From: Manis javanica
Taxonomy: Eukaryota; Chordata; Mammalia; Pholidota; Manidae
Length of the DNA stretch: 64,000 nt
Assembly (NCBI RefSeq): GCF_040802235.1
Contig: NC_133158.1
Coordinates: 36,336,001 to 36,400,000 of the forward strand
Direction: 5' to 3'
Positions 24,446-63,450 of this stretch are shown here, piece by piece. The translations under genes were made by a program, and so were the position numbers. Every line of letters begins with the position of its first letter. Position 1 is the first letter of the stretch. The notes below the pieces were generated by a model. That model did not search any database, was not told where the DNA came from, and worked only from the letters and a program-made list of their open reading frames with translations.

Positions 24446-25000
24446 CTTCATTAGGCACCATTCAAGTGTGCATCTGTGAACAATACAGTAGTTTATCTGG
24501 GTATGTTTGAATGTATATAAATATACAATATTGTGTAGCATGTGTTCTTTAATGCCTGCTTCTCTTACCCAATATTTATATTTTGTTTTTATAGTAAAAT
24601 ATATTACTTTCAGAAAAGTGCCAATGTTGTAAGTGTGCAGGTGAATTATGAACTGTTTAATGAATTATCACAAGGTAATCACACTTATGTAACCACCACT
24701 CAGATCAGGAGAAAGAACATTCCCAGCCTCCTGAATTCCCCCCAGTCCTGTTATCTCCTTTCCTCCCACAGGCAAACACTACCGTTTTAAGAATATTTGC
24801 ACATGCCTATCTTTAAAGCAGTAGAGTGGTGAAAAGAGATTTTATCCAATAACTACTGACAGTAGGGGAAAGAGCTGAGTAGTGTTCTGACTTGTGCTGA
24901 GGTAACTGGGCATTTTAGAGGAGCAGAATAGGGAAGGGGGGAGAGTGGGGCTCAAGTGGAAAATTACAAAGACTGACTCACCACTGTATAATCTTTGTGG
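24446..25000. other. Intergenic with old LINE remnant
   Basis: An old L1-type segment at about 24600-24800 (aaccaccactcagatcagga). The remainder has no recognised feature. Confidence 0.4.
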
Positions 25001-25330
25001 TAGCTAGCTTCCAGAATGGTCCCCAACAATCCCCACCTCCTGGCACTCATATGCTTGCATAATCCCTCCTACATTTTACTGGGGTGGGCCTGTCACCAGT
25101 AAAACATGGCAGAAGTGATGGTATGTTGTTTTTGAGATTATGTTACAGAATACACTGTGGCTCTGCCTTGGTTGCTCTCTCTCTCTGACACCTCCTGCCA
25201 ATAGATATAAAAAGCCAATAGTCACATGAGTGAGCCCTCAGCCTGGTCTACAGTCTCTGAAGACTTGACTAGGTCTAAAGGATCTACTCCTAGCCCACTG
25301 AAATGATTGTTGACAGGAGGCATCAGTTTC
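25000..25330 (+). mobile_element. MLT1-type (ERVL-MaLR) LTR fragment
   Basis: Contains the characteristic gaatggtccccaacaatccc, gggcctgtcaccagtaaaac and atggcagaagtgatggtat segments. Old and diverged; no internal coding sequence. Confidence 0.65.
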
Positions 25331-25629
25331 TTTTCTCAGGCTTGATCATGACTTGGTTTACCCTAGAGTAAATGATCAGAGATACTGACAGATAGACTGT
25401 GACCAATATGTAAGTTATCCAGGGGAAACTGGAAATTGGAAACTTCTGGATCATTTTGGAATATCTGCTGTATGCTTGTCACTTGGTGGTAAAAATCAAA
25501 TTGATTATTTCAGACCTGGTGGAACTTCCTAGTTTATAACTGCCTGCTGTCAAAGCAACTCTCCTATATTGCATTTTAGTAATGACTATGTTAAAATGTT
25601 TAACACTATCCTTTCTTACATTGTTCATG

Positions 25630-25920
25630 GTAAGTCAGAAGATCAGGTTTCTAGTCCCAGTTCCGCTCTTAAATAGCTGTGTAACTTGGGGTAAGCCACC
25701 CTCTCTGGACCTGAATTTCATACCTAAAATATAAGGATTAGATTGGTGTCCCTAATGCTACTTTTTGTCTGTGAATATCTGGGATTGTATTCAACAGCCT
25801 GGGATAGTGGAAAGAGCTTATTTGGAGTCAGTCTAGGTTTCCAAACAACCTAATATTTACTGGCTTTGATACTTAAGTTTAATCATCTACAAAAAGGGGT
25901 AATAATATTTATAATGAAAA
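25630..25920 (+). repeat. Two adjacent MIR elements
   Basis: About 25640-25745 (tagctgtgtaacttggggta, cctgaatttcatacc) and about 25790-25920 (ggatagtggaaagagcttat, tcatctacaaaaaggggtaa), both sense MIR. Confidence 0.75.
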
Positions 25921-26546
25921 GCTCAGTTATCCATTTAATCAATGTTTATTGACCACCAATGTACCACATGCTTGGATCCTGGGATGAAGAATCTAGAAAA
26001 CATCTCTGCCTTCAGCTTACCTTCTGTAATAGTTTATTGATCCTGTAACAAAGTTCTGTAAATTTACTGGCTTCAAACAACACAAATTTATTATCTCGAG
26101 GACAGAATTCTGAAATGGGTCTCCCTGGGATAAAGGCAAGGCGTTCTTGTTTTGTCTGATGTTTCTTACAGTTGCACTGAGATAACATGCATTTTCAGCA
26201 GTTCTGTGGCAATACCATAGAAGTGAGCTGCCCTTCTGGGTGTATCATGTTAGTGGGTGCATGATGTCACTATGGGTTTTTATATGTCTTATAATTGGTA
26301 ATGTTAACCTACGTCACTTGGTTAAGGTGGTATCTGCCAGAATTCTCCACTGTAAACAACTATTTTCCCCTTTGTAATACTAAATATTCTAGCGGAGATA
26401 CTCTGATACTGTGTAGGTATACTGTTTTGCTCAAACTTTTGCTTAGGCTTTTACTTTCTCCATTTGAGCTAAATTTTACTGTTTCAAGGAGCAGAGAGGC
26501 CAGTGTTAAAGCAGGGGGAGACTGGCAGGAAGAGAGCTCATTGTTC
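25921..26546. other. Intergenic with L2-like remnant
   Basis: An L2-like 3' fragment on the minus strand at about 25920-26025 (caatgtttattgaccacc). An unclassified old repeat follows at about 26030-26230. No gene. Confidence 0.4.
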
Positions 26547-26962
26547 AAGGCCAGTTTTTTTTTTAATGCAAACATTTAGTAACTCAGAACAGATTCAATA
26601 TTAATTTAACATTATATTGCTTACTATGTTCCAGGGACCTTGTTAGGAGGTAGGATTTCAGGGGTGAACAAGAAAAATGCATTATGCAAGGTAATTTCTT
26701 TTTCCCATTATCTTTTCTCTTTTGCACTTTCTTTCTTTCTTTTTATTTTGGTATCATTGATATACAATTACATGAGCAACATTGTGGTTACTAGATTCCT
26801 CCCATTATCAAGTCCCCACCACATACCCCATTACAGTCACTGTCCGTCAGCGTAGCAAGATGCTATAGAGTCACTACTTGTCTTCTCTGCTATACTGCCT
26901 TCCCCGTGCCCCGCCCCCTACGTTATTTGTACCAATTGTAATGCCTGTAAAGGCCAGTTTTT
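26547..26962 (-). mobile_element. LINE-1 3' end with probable 3'-transduced segment
   Basis: The direct repeat aaggccagttttt lies at 26547-26559 and 26950-26962. Inside, read on the minus strand: a 5'-truncated L1 3' UTR (26733-26949), then about 170 non-L1 bases (26565-26732), then a poly(A) run (about T10 on the + strand at 26555-26564). It ends within 100 bp of the RPN1 promoter. Confidence 0.7.
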
Positions 26963-26984
26963 ACAAGAAATGGGCTAAAGGAAG

Positions 26985-27160
26985 TTGTGTGCAATCAGGC
27001 GTCCCGCGGGCCGCCCGTTGCCCTGGAGACGGCGGGTCCTTCCTCCCTGGGCGCCGCCATCTTGTGGCGCGAGCCTGGGTCCAGTGAGCAGCTGCGCGGT
27101 GGCCGCAGGCGGGGCGGCGGCGGCGCTTGGCGCGGCCTGAAGCTCAGCTCGGTCCCAGTC
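26985..27160 (+). promoter_or_regulatory. RPN1: RPN1 CpG-island promoter and 5' UTR, TATA-less
   Basis: GC content and CpG density rise sharply at about 26990 and stay high to about 27700, covering exon 1 and the start of intron 1. There is no TATA box. At 27053-27067 a strong YY1-type motif (GCCGCCATCTTG) overlaps a CTCF-like motif that matches 12 of 13 core positions. This is a typical housekeeping promoter. The transcription start cannot be fixed from sequence; it is probably within 27050-27150. Confidence 0.8.
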
Positions 27161-54810
<27,650 letters not shown>

Positions 54811-55245
54811 TCCCCATGCATTGTCACCAGGGTGGGCCCAGGGTGCTGCACTTACAGATGACAGGTTGGGGGGTGATGGGCAGGGTGAACATGGAGGCCA
54901 ATGAATGCAGCCATCTGTATTTTGCAAAAAACTTGAAGGAAGAGAAGCCAGGTCCTGCCTCAGGTGACACAGAAGCTTAGTTTTTGTCCTTAACACGTTT
55001 CTTTAAAAAAAAAAAAACCCAAAACTTAAATCCCATTAAAAACAAAATTATCTTCATGTTTTGAACAGAGAAAATTTTGTAGGTTGATTGGTTTTGTTTT
55101 GAAGCCTAGGATGTTCTTTCAGCCCATAAGCCCCGTTTTTTACTGCCTTTCTGATTCCTAATGGTTGGGTATTTTTCAAGTATGTGTGTTTTTAAAAGCA
55201 TGTGTGGCCAAATGAAAATAAAGCAGGGACTGTGACCATTTGTGT
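54811..55245 (+). terminator. RPN1: RPN1 3' UTR and polyadenylation signal
   Basis: About 430 bases of 3' UTR follow the stop codon. A canonical AATAAA lies at 55217-55222, followed by a GT-rich stretch (tgtgtttgttctgttg, about 55241-55256), so cleavage is expected near 55235-55245. An internal A-run at about 55005-55017 is not preceded by a canonical signal. Confidence 0.85.
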
Positions 55246-57280
55246 TTGTTCTGTTGAAAAATCTCTCATAACTTATTTCTTAGGGGACAGTACTTTTATC
55301 AAGTGCTTTTTATCTAAACAATTGATTTGCTCCTCAGCATGTTTGCATGTCAGGTATTGGCTACATTTTACATGTTAGAACACTTGAGGCCACAGGGGTC
55401 AATTGGCCTACATATGGTCACAGGACAGGGTGGTGAAGTGAGGGCTCTGTTCGTGTGTTTTTTGAGTGCCTATTCTGTACTATTGTGCATCGCATGCTCT
55501 GCTAGGCCCTAAAGAGACAATGATGAGCACAGTTAGAGATGGCTGTACAGCATACAGACGCTCAAGTGATGGAATACAAATTCATAGTCACAAATGGACA
55601 AAACCATGCGAGGGAAAGGAACAAAGGGTCCTCTGATAGTGTGTACTGGAGAGTTCTGGGCATAATCTGGATGGCACTGGGAGTTGGGGAAAGTTGCCCT
55701 GAGAGACTGGCTTTGGAGTTGAGCCATGTAGGAGTTACATAGATGGCACGGGATGGTGGAGTGGAATGTTCAGACAGAGAGCATAGCATGGGCAGAGGCC
55801 CTGGAATAGGCCCGGGCTTGAGGCGTTGAAGAGAATCGGGAGAATGAGGTGGACAGTGTATGACAAAGGACTGCAGGGTGGAAGAGCCCAGAACAAGACG
55901 GTGCTTTGTAGGTCTGTCAAGGCTTTGGCTTCCTGCTAAAATGAGTGTGTGAGAGACATGCCTAAATCTGTATTTTGGCTGAGGATGAACTAATGAAGGC
56001 CATTAGTTGGCTTTCATTAAAACTAATGAAGGGTGTGGGAGAAAACCTGAGAGCCTATGTGGTAATCCAGGCAAAAGACGATGGCTTGGGCAAGGGTGGT
56101 GTACGGACAGAGATGGAGTTGAGATTTAGGTGGGGTAATCAACAGTGTCAAGTGAGTGCCATGCTTTCTCCCCCCTTCTCTCTCTGCTGTGCTGTACACC
56201 TTGTATTCACCCAGTTAACTCCTGCTATTCAGGAATTAGCTTAAGGTAATAGCTTAAGGTTACTGTTTCAGGGGAGCATTACCCCCCCAGGCTCAGTCAA
56301 ATTCGATTAGGCCCTTCTCCCCATCATACTGCCCAGTTGGAAGGTGTCTGATAACTAGATTATCTCTGCTGGGCAGGGTTTTTTCCTGATAAGCTCACCC
56401 ATATGTTCAGATCAGTGTGTATGAAACATAGTAGGTGAGTTACTGAATGAATGAGTGGCTTGAATATTGGGGTGGGTTGAGGGATTGCTGTACCATTCAT
56501 TTAACATGGAAAGGCATGTAAGACCAGTTTTGAGAATTATGATCAGTTTCAGACATGGTAAGGTGGGTGTGCCTGAGACACCCAGGTGGGAGTACCTACT
56601 GGCAGTTGGAAATTCAGGTCTGGAGCTCAGAGGAGGGGGGAGTCCAGTGGAAATGATAATATGGGAATTGTTCAGCATGAAGATGGCTGTGGAGATGGGG
56701 AGGTGGGGCTTGTGGGGCTTCCAGGTGCTTTAAAGGGTGTCAAGTAAGAAGAGACCCAGAATTGAATACTAGACTCCAAAGTACAGTGGCCACGTGGAGC
56801 ACACCACTACACACAGGCTGAGAAGTGGGTGAAGAGACCAGGGCCATGTGGTGTCATGGGAGCCAAGTGAAAAGACGTTTCAAGGAGGAGCAATCAGCAA
56901 GTACTCAGAGGTCACAGAGCTAGAAGAAACGATGCCTGTGGGTCCTAGGAGCGGGTCATGAAGTCGTTCTCTGGGGATTTAGGATTATGTTAGTGGGGTG
57001 GTGGGAATGGAAGTCGGACTGAAGTGAGGCTTACTTTGAATACTGACAATGCACGCCCAAGATGGGCTGTGAGAGGGATGGGGAATGGAGATGGGAAGGG
57101 TAATTCAGCTGAAAGTTTAAGATGGGAGAGATTGAGGTGTGTTAAATGCCATTGGGAAGGATCCAGTGGGAAGTGGGAGGCAAAATAGAGAGAAAATGTG
57201 GACAGTGAGGTTTTTGAGGCAGTGGTAAGATAACAGCGACCAAAGGGCAGTGGAGAGAGGACTTGAGTATGGAGAACACT
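55246..57280. other. Downstream flank with ancient repeats
   Basis: A MIR-like piece at about 55355-55435 (minus), an L2-like piece at about 55465-55550, then a long, diverged ancient repeat from about 55745 to 57200 (gcatgggcagaggccctgga; gtaatccaggcaaaagacga) of the type also seen at 38.3-39.3 kb. No gene recognised. Confidence 0.45.
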
Positions 57281-57284
57281 TGTT

Positions 57285-57475
57285 CAAGAGTGGGGCTCGC
57301 AGTCTGACGGCCTGCAAAGGGACCCCAATCCTGCCACTCACTATGACTTTAGGCAAGTCTTCGGGGCATCCGTTTCCTCATCTGTAAAACCGACCAGTGC
57401 TGTAGGATGTGTTACATGATGAGGTCACAAACGTGAAGTGGCATATGGCTGCTTGTTAAGCATTAGAGATTATTT
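57285..57475 (+). repeat. MIR element
   Basis: Sense MIR: gactttaggcaagtcttcgg, tttcctcatctgtaaaac, gatgaggtcacaaacgtg. Well preserved along most of the core. Confidence 0.8.
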
Positions 57476-57559
57476 CCTTTCCATCCAGCTTGATCTCTTT
57501 CCAGGGCTGATTGATCTCCAATCAGTGCTTCTGGCCTGAGCCCGGGTTCCTGGGGGCTC

Positions 57560-58340
57560 TGGGAACACATGACTAGTGTTCCCAGTGGCGTTCTGGTGGC
57601 CCTGGCCCCACACACGCCCGGCCTCCGGCACCCCTGGCTGGGACGGAGCCTAGCCTCCGCCTGCTCCCCTAGAATTGCCTGGTTGCTTGCGCCCAGCAGC
57701 CCCTAGCGGCCGCCCCTCTGCGGCGTCTACCAGCGCCCGCTTCTCTAAGGCGGCTCAGGAGCAGCTGCGCCGTAGGGCGGTTACCCTGAGCAGACACGAT
57801 CGCCGGTCATTTGGCGGGTTTCTTCACCAGCTCTCCCCACCCTTTTACGTTAGGTTAAATCTCTCACTTTCGGGAACAGTAAAAGAAAAAAAACGGCAGA
57901 AACCTGGGTCAGTGTCACTGAGCGCCCTCTGCTGGGTCGGCGACTCGCTCATAGGCCTGGGGAGGGAGCTTCGCCTTGCGCTCTCATGTCTGCGGCCCCT
58001 TCGGACACGTCACTGGGTGCGCCGGAAAATAAGGCCGAAGGCGCAGGCGCAGAGGGCCCCTGGTTAGGAGAGCAGCGCATGCGCGATGCTGCACCCATGT
58101 TCAAGGCGACTGGGACTTTCCCCAAAGCCAAAGCCCTGGCTGTGGCGCCATCTAGAGGTGCGGGTCCTGGAACCGCAGCCCCCTTCTGGGCTAGAACTGG
58201 GTCTGGGGTCTGCACGCGACTCCTGCGGCGGCCCCGCGCAAGGGCAGTGGGGATTTGGGCTTCCAGATGCTCTGTGTGGGCCGCGGGCCAGCCAGGCCGT
58301 CCAGAGTCCGCAGCTCACCCAGCTTCCTGGGCTGGGGGCC
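57560..58340. promoter_or_regulatory. CpG-rich promoter-like block downstream of RPN1
   Basis: High CpG density. Motifs: NRF1-type GCGCATGCGC (58075-58084) and GCGCAGGCGC-like (58041-58050), an ETS-type GCCGGAA (58021-58027), a full match to the CTCF core (57923-57935, CGCCCTCTGCTGG, i.e. CCAGCAGAGGGCG on the minus strand) and a 12/13 match (58146-58158). Open frames 57675-58067 and 57986-58381 match nothing I know. The block could be the promoter of an unrecognised transcript or an insulator-like element. Confidence 0.6.
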
Positions 58341-61300
58341 ACGGACGAGGCATCCCGCACCTACCCTCCTTCGTCCTCTAGCATCCCTGGCTTCGGGACA
58401 TAGTATCTTAAGCCATGGGTAGCCCAGCGCCTCCCTGGTCCTTTGTTTTCCTATTGGCAAACAGGGCCTCAGTTTCCCCTTCTAAGTCCCGAGGTGGAGG
58501 GCGGGGGGTGAGGTGGGGACCCTGAGTGTAAAGTTTAGGCCCAAGCTTGGCCTCACGTGGTGCAGGGTGAGGTGCCCCACACGCCTGGCACCCGTCGTTT
58601 GGTCCCAGACCCAGCCTACCCTCTCTGTGGCCCTCATGGTGGGTGGAGAGGAGTGCTCTTGGGGGCCTCCGCACCACTCTTCAGCCCCCAGGCCAGGCCC
58701 ATCTGTCCAGCCCTGGCCAATGCTCCACCCCAGTGACCTGGCCCCGGCCTCCTCCCTAGTCATGGCTTTGTGCTGCCCCTTCGGCCATAGCTGGTCATGC
58801 GGTAGGCCCCAGCCTCGGGCAGGTGCCCACAGGCCGGCCCCCATATGAAAGGGGAAAAAACACAGCTGAAGACAGGCTGGGTGTTACTTTCCCTCCTCCA
58901 TTTGTCTTGGAGGCTGACATGGGAGAAAACCCCAAAGGACCGAGTGCGCCCTCACAGTTTCACCACAAGTATCCTGACCGGGCGTCTGGTGCCGAGCTGA
59001 TAGTGCAGGCCCCGGCCGCAGCCCCGCCGGAAACCGCGCTGCCAGCGGTTGGGGGCCGCAGGCCCAGACAGGAAGCACCCCCGAAGGTCCCCCAGGCCCA
59101 CGCCTGCGCTCGGACCTGCTGCCCAGACCCCCGGCACCATTTTGGAGCTGAGTTGGGATCTGGGGACTGGCTGTCACCTGCCTGGATGGAGATGACAGGG
59201 AGGGAGAGCCACCTGAACCAGAGCCTGGCCCCTACCATGGCCAGTCCCTGTGTGGGCCTCCATCTGGGCCCTTTAAATTCTCAACTTCTGTCAGGTCATT
59301 GGTCCCATATTTACAGTGACAGGCCCAGAACTTGAGGCAGGGAACACAGAAGTGGACATAACAGTAGTAGTATGGGCACCAGGAAAAGCTGGGGGGGAGG
59401 GGCATGGTTAAGAGGCATGATCACAGTGTCTGAAGGATTTGCGTGTGGGGCTGATGCAAGGGAAGAGCCCAGATTTCAGCCCCCATTTTTTACTTCCATT
59501 GCGGAGATGGAATCCAGAAAGATTCATTTTACTATAAGACAGGAGCTGTTTAAATGCTGATGGGAAGGAAAGGGGTTATTGGGAGGAAAGGTTGCCCATC
59601 CAGGACAGAGGCCTCTCCACAAGGGGACCCCCAAAGAGCAGGACTGGATGGGATGGGATTGAGGGCTGAGGCAGAGATCTCAGGGGAGAGCTCTGAGCTT
59701 ATTGGTGGTGCCTCCCACCAGCACTACAGAGACAACAGCAGAGACCTGTTGAAGCCTCACCTCCTGGGCAGCCTTCCCTATGCCCCTGGAGGCCTGCGCC
59801 TTACACCCTTTGGCACTGCCTTCTGAAGTGGGTTACTCGCCTCTCCGGACTGGGAGCTCACTCGCTGCAGAGCTAAAGGGGCAGCTGGGCAATGCCTCTG
59901 ATTCTTTCAACAAATACTTTCACTATGTGTCAGGTGCTGTTCCTAAAAGACACCAGGGTTACTTATGGTAAGTAGAATAAAGTGTCACTTTAGAGAGGCA
60001 AGAAACTCGAAAATAAATCATTGCAGGAACTGATGAATGCTATGAAGGAAATCAATTAGGGTGTTGTGATAAATGGATTAAGTGTGAGGGGTCGGGGAGG
60101 TATCCCTGGGAGAAGACAGCCGAGCTGTGACCAGAGGAAGTGGGGAGCTGGAAGGGCAGCACAGCAGAGGCGGTGTACTAAGGATGAATGAATGTGCTGG
60201 GTCCCTCTGCCTCTTCCCTCCTGGTCTTTTCTCTGCCCCACCCTGGTGGCAGTCTACCTCCAAGTCACATTTCACGGCACACATTCCCTCCAGGGCTCCC
60301 GAGTCCTCAGCTCCCGTCTCCTCCCTCTCTTTGAGGTCCTGCAGCCTCTGCGACCGCCTCCTTGTCTTCCCCAGCCCCTGTCCCCTGCCTTTGCATCAGG
60401 ATGTGGTCATTGCCACTCCAGGCTCCTGAGAGGGTGTGCAACCCATCTGAGACCAGGCTCCCTCTGAGTCTCATGTTGCTTACCTGGAGCCTGGGACCAT
60501 GTGCTTCCACGTCCTGGAAGGACTCAGTGACATGATGCAAGCAAGCTGGCTCATGTGATGGAGTCTCTTCACTCACCCTGTACTTGAATGATCAGCATCA
60601 CCCTTCTGTTTGAAGAGCATAGCTGTTGACAAAGTGCCTTTATAAGTGTCCATGGCTCCCGGGTTCAGACAGCAGATGGGGCTCCGAGTGTGCTGAGTTG
60701 GGGCCAGGGCCAGGTCCCAGCTCTGCAGCCAGCCCCTGGGCCAGTCCCTGCCATCTCTGGGACTGAAGTCTTTCTGCACAAGGACAGATGTCTGAGGGCC
60801 CTTCTGGCATGGACACTGGGGTGCTCAGGCCAGTCAAGCAGGGAGAGCCCCAGTGAAGCCTTAGGGGAGGAGGAAGGCACAGGGCTTTCACTTGTGTGTG
60901 TTCAAATTCCTGCTTCTCTCCAGGCTGAGCCAGGATTTCAAGGGAAGAGGCTGTCTGGTCTTCGTGCCGCAGGACCCACTTTGGTTCCTTGTTGCCTTGT
61001 CAGGGGAGTGTTGGGCACTGACAGAGCAGATCCTTCCTGGCCCTGCCTGACCTGAGCTAGCAGGTGGGGGCTTTCTCTCTGCCTCTGTCTCGTGTACCCT
61101 CACAGCAGGCACAGAGGGCATACAGCCACAGGCATGCAACGGTCCCAATGTTTGGGTGCCTTGCCCTTTCCACACCCATGGGTCTCACCCAGACCCCAGA
61201 CAGACATGCTCAGGTGGACACGCAGATGCGCACCCCCAGTGCTGGGCCCACTCACATGTGCCAGATGTTCCCTGAATGCCCACCATGTGCTGGGTGCTGC

Positions 61301-63279
61301 CTGTGTTCCTGGGGACACAGCTGGGAGTGGGCCAAGTAGCCGCCCTCATGCACCTTAGAAGCTCCCAGAACGCTGTCACATAGCATCTGGCCCTCAGTGT
61401 GCTCGTTGGTGCTGGGAGTTCCTCTGGTCACAGTCACCCTCACCACCACTCTGCCAGTAGATGCTGTTGTCCCACCGTGCCCAGGCTCGCATGGCAGGTA
61501 GGCCTGGCATTCTGGGCCCAGAGCCTGCTTGTAATGTCTGGGCCACATCTCCTCACTCGCAAGTGCTCCTTTATGCCAGTGCAGGGCATACAGGCTGCTC
61601 TGGGGCGCCCATACCTGTGGAAATGCACATGTCTGCACCTTCAGCCCCTCCGCATGCTGCTCTTATCACACAGCTGTTCCACCTGGCGCATGCTGGCCCC
61701 TCTCCTGTAGAGCACTTACTGTTCATTTGGTCAGTCTCCGCCTCAGCGGCCTTCATTCTGACCTGCCCCCTCAGAGCGCAGCTTTCTCCCTCCATCAGGC
61801 TGGGAGCCCCTGGCAGGGCCTGGGTTTTGTGCCCAGCCCAAGGCCTGGAGTGGACAAGGTAGGTCTGCGATCACAGTGAGAGTCTTGGATGAACTGTAGA
61901 CGAAGGCGAAAGCACAGCCTCTCACCCACGGGAACCCGGAGCTCTTTGGGAGAACCCAGGGCTCCTGTGTTAGGAAGCTGGTCACTGGGATGGGGTGCTC
62001 GGAGCCAGGAGGGAACCAGGAGGGAGACCAGATAGGCCCCTGGAGCCCCGGGTGAGGGCATCCAGCAGCCTGTGGGCAGGCAGGAGGACTGTCAGGGATG
62101 GAGCCTGAACCCTGAGCAGACCAGACTGAACTTGCCAGTGCTGGAGAGGGGTGGTGGTGAGTGAGGCCTGGGCTGGGGGATCTCCACACACTGGGCACAG
62201 GAGGTTTATCTTTTTCCTCAGAACAGGACACACTGCCTCTGTCCTTGCTGCATCTTCATTCATCCTGACCCCTACCTCCAGCCCTCAGCCCACAGACAGC
62301 CACCCGAGGAGTGTTCGTGTCCTATGTGTGTGTGTCCTGGTCAGGCATGTGCTGTGTTTCCACGTGCGTGTGTCCACCTGGCTCTAGAGCACATGCTGAT
62401 TCTTGCTGGTCTCACTTGGGGGTGCATCCGTGTTGTGTGTACATCCATGATGTTCTGCCCTAGAATATCTCCCCCGCTCCTCCCCATCCTCCCTCTATCC
62501 CCAAGGAGACCCCAGGGAGGACCGGCAGGTCCTAGGCTCTGCACGGATGGCCAGCATCGTGCCCCTGGGGGTGTCGTCCTGTTCTGCACACTTTGCTCAG
62601 GTATCTGTTTAGTCCCTACGGCTGACCTGGGAAGGTGGTGTCATTCACTTTCGTTCACAGCAGGGATGGAAGCCAGTGAGGAGCGACTCTCCTGAGGCCA
62701 CACCGCCGTCGGCTAGGTCTGGGGCAAGGCCTGGCGGCAGGGATGTGCAGAACCATGGTTATGTGGAGAAGCCTGCACAGCACTGGGAGCTACACGCAAC
62801 CCAATCCAAGACAGCAATCCTGGCGCGAAGCTCCACTCTGTCCCACAGCACCAGCGTCCCCAGGGAGCAGCCATGCACGGTGTTGGAAAGGGTGGGAAGG
62901 AGAGGCTCGGGGCGTGGTGCCCAGGCAAGGAGAGGAAAGCCCTGGCTCCAGGGATGGTCTGGGAGAAAGTCCCAGAAGGGGTGGCAAGGGTCTAACACGC
63001 CTGGCACATGCAATCCCTGTGTGGAGACAGAGCTGCTCCTGAAGCCTGGCCTCCCCTGCCTGCCATCTTATCTGGCTGAAAGGAATCCCTCTGCTTGATT
63101 TACATCCTAATTACTTTTTACAGTTACCTTTCATTTAGGCCAGTGGAAACTGGTTTCCCACTGATGGTAGAGATACAGAGTTTCATTTGCAACTAACTCA
63201 GACTCGGAGGCTGACCTGAGTGGGGAGGGGTGGGCAGAGTGGAGAGCCCAGCCTCACTGGCGCTAGGCCACCCTAGGAA
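58341..63279. other. GC-rich, repeat-poor flank, no gene recognised
   Basis: Many overlapping open frames occur on both strands because of the GC content; none matches a family, has conserved start or splice context, or dominates. An L2-like remnant lies at about 59900-60010. A small AT-rich island at about 63060-63200 carries an AGATAAG GATA motif (63067-63073, minus strand). This matches a regulatory or simply non-coding flank. Confidence 0.5.
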
Positions 63280-63450
63280 TTGCTGGCTTGTGGCCATGGG
63301 CGAGGTACCCACCTCCCTCTGCCTCAATCTCCCCATGCATAAAATGGGGTAATGTTACCTTCTGACTCTGAAAGTCATTGTTAGTGTGAGGCTCAAACAA
63401 GGTGACAGGGGCCAGGTGACTGGCCCACCGAGAGCACTAGGTGAGCATCT
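63280..63450 (+). repeat. MIR element
   Basis: Sense MIR: gcctcaatctccccatgcat then aaaatggggtaatgttacc, followed by the 'gtgaggctcaaacaaggtga' part. Good core preservation. Confidence 0.8.

Noticed and set aside
57675-58381. Open frames in the downstream CpG island as protein genes
   Set aside because: No recognisable domain or start context; they overlap each other and end without splice support.
63055-63200. Identification as the GATA2 distal haematopoietic enhancer
   Set aside because: In human that enhancer lies, as I recall, about 16 kb beyond the RPN1 3' end, whereas this site is 8 kb away; a single GATA motif is not enough.
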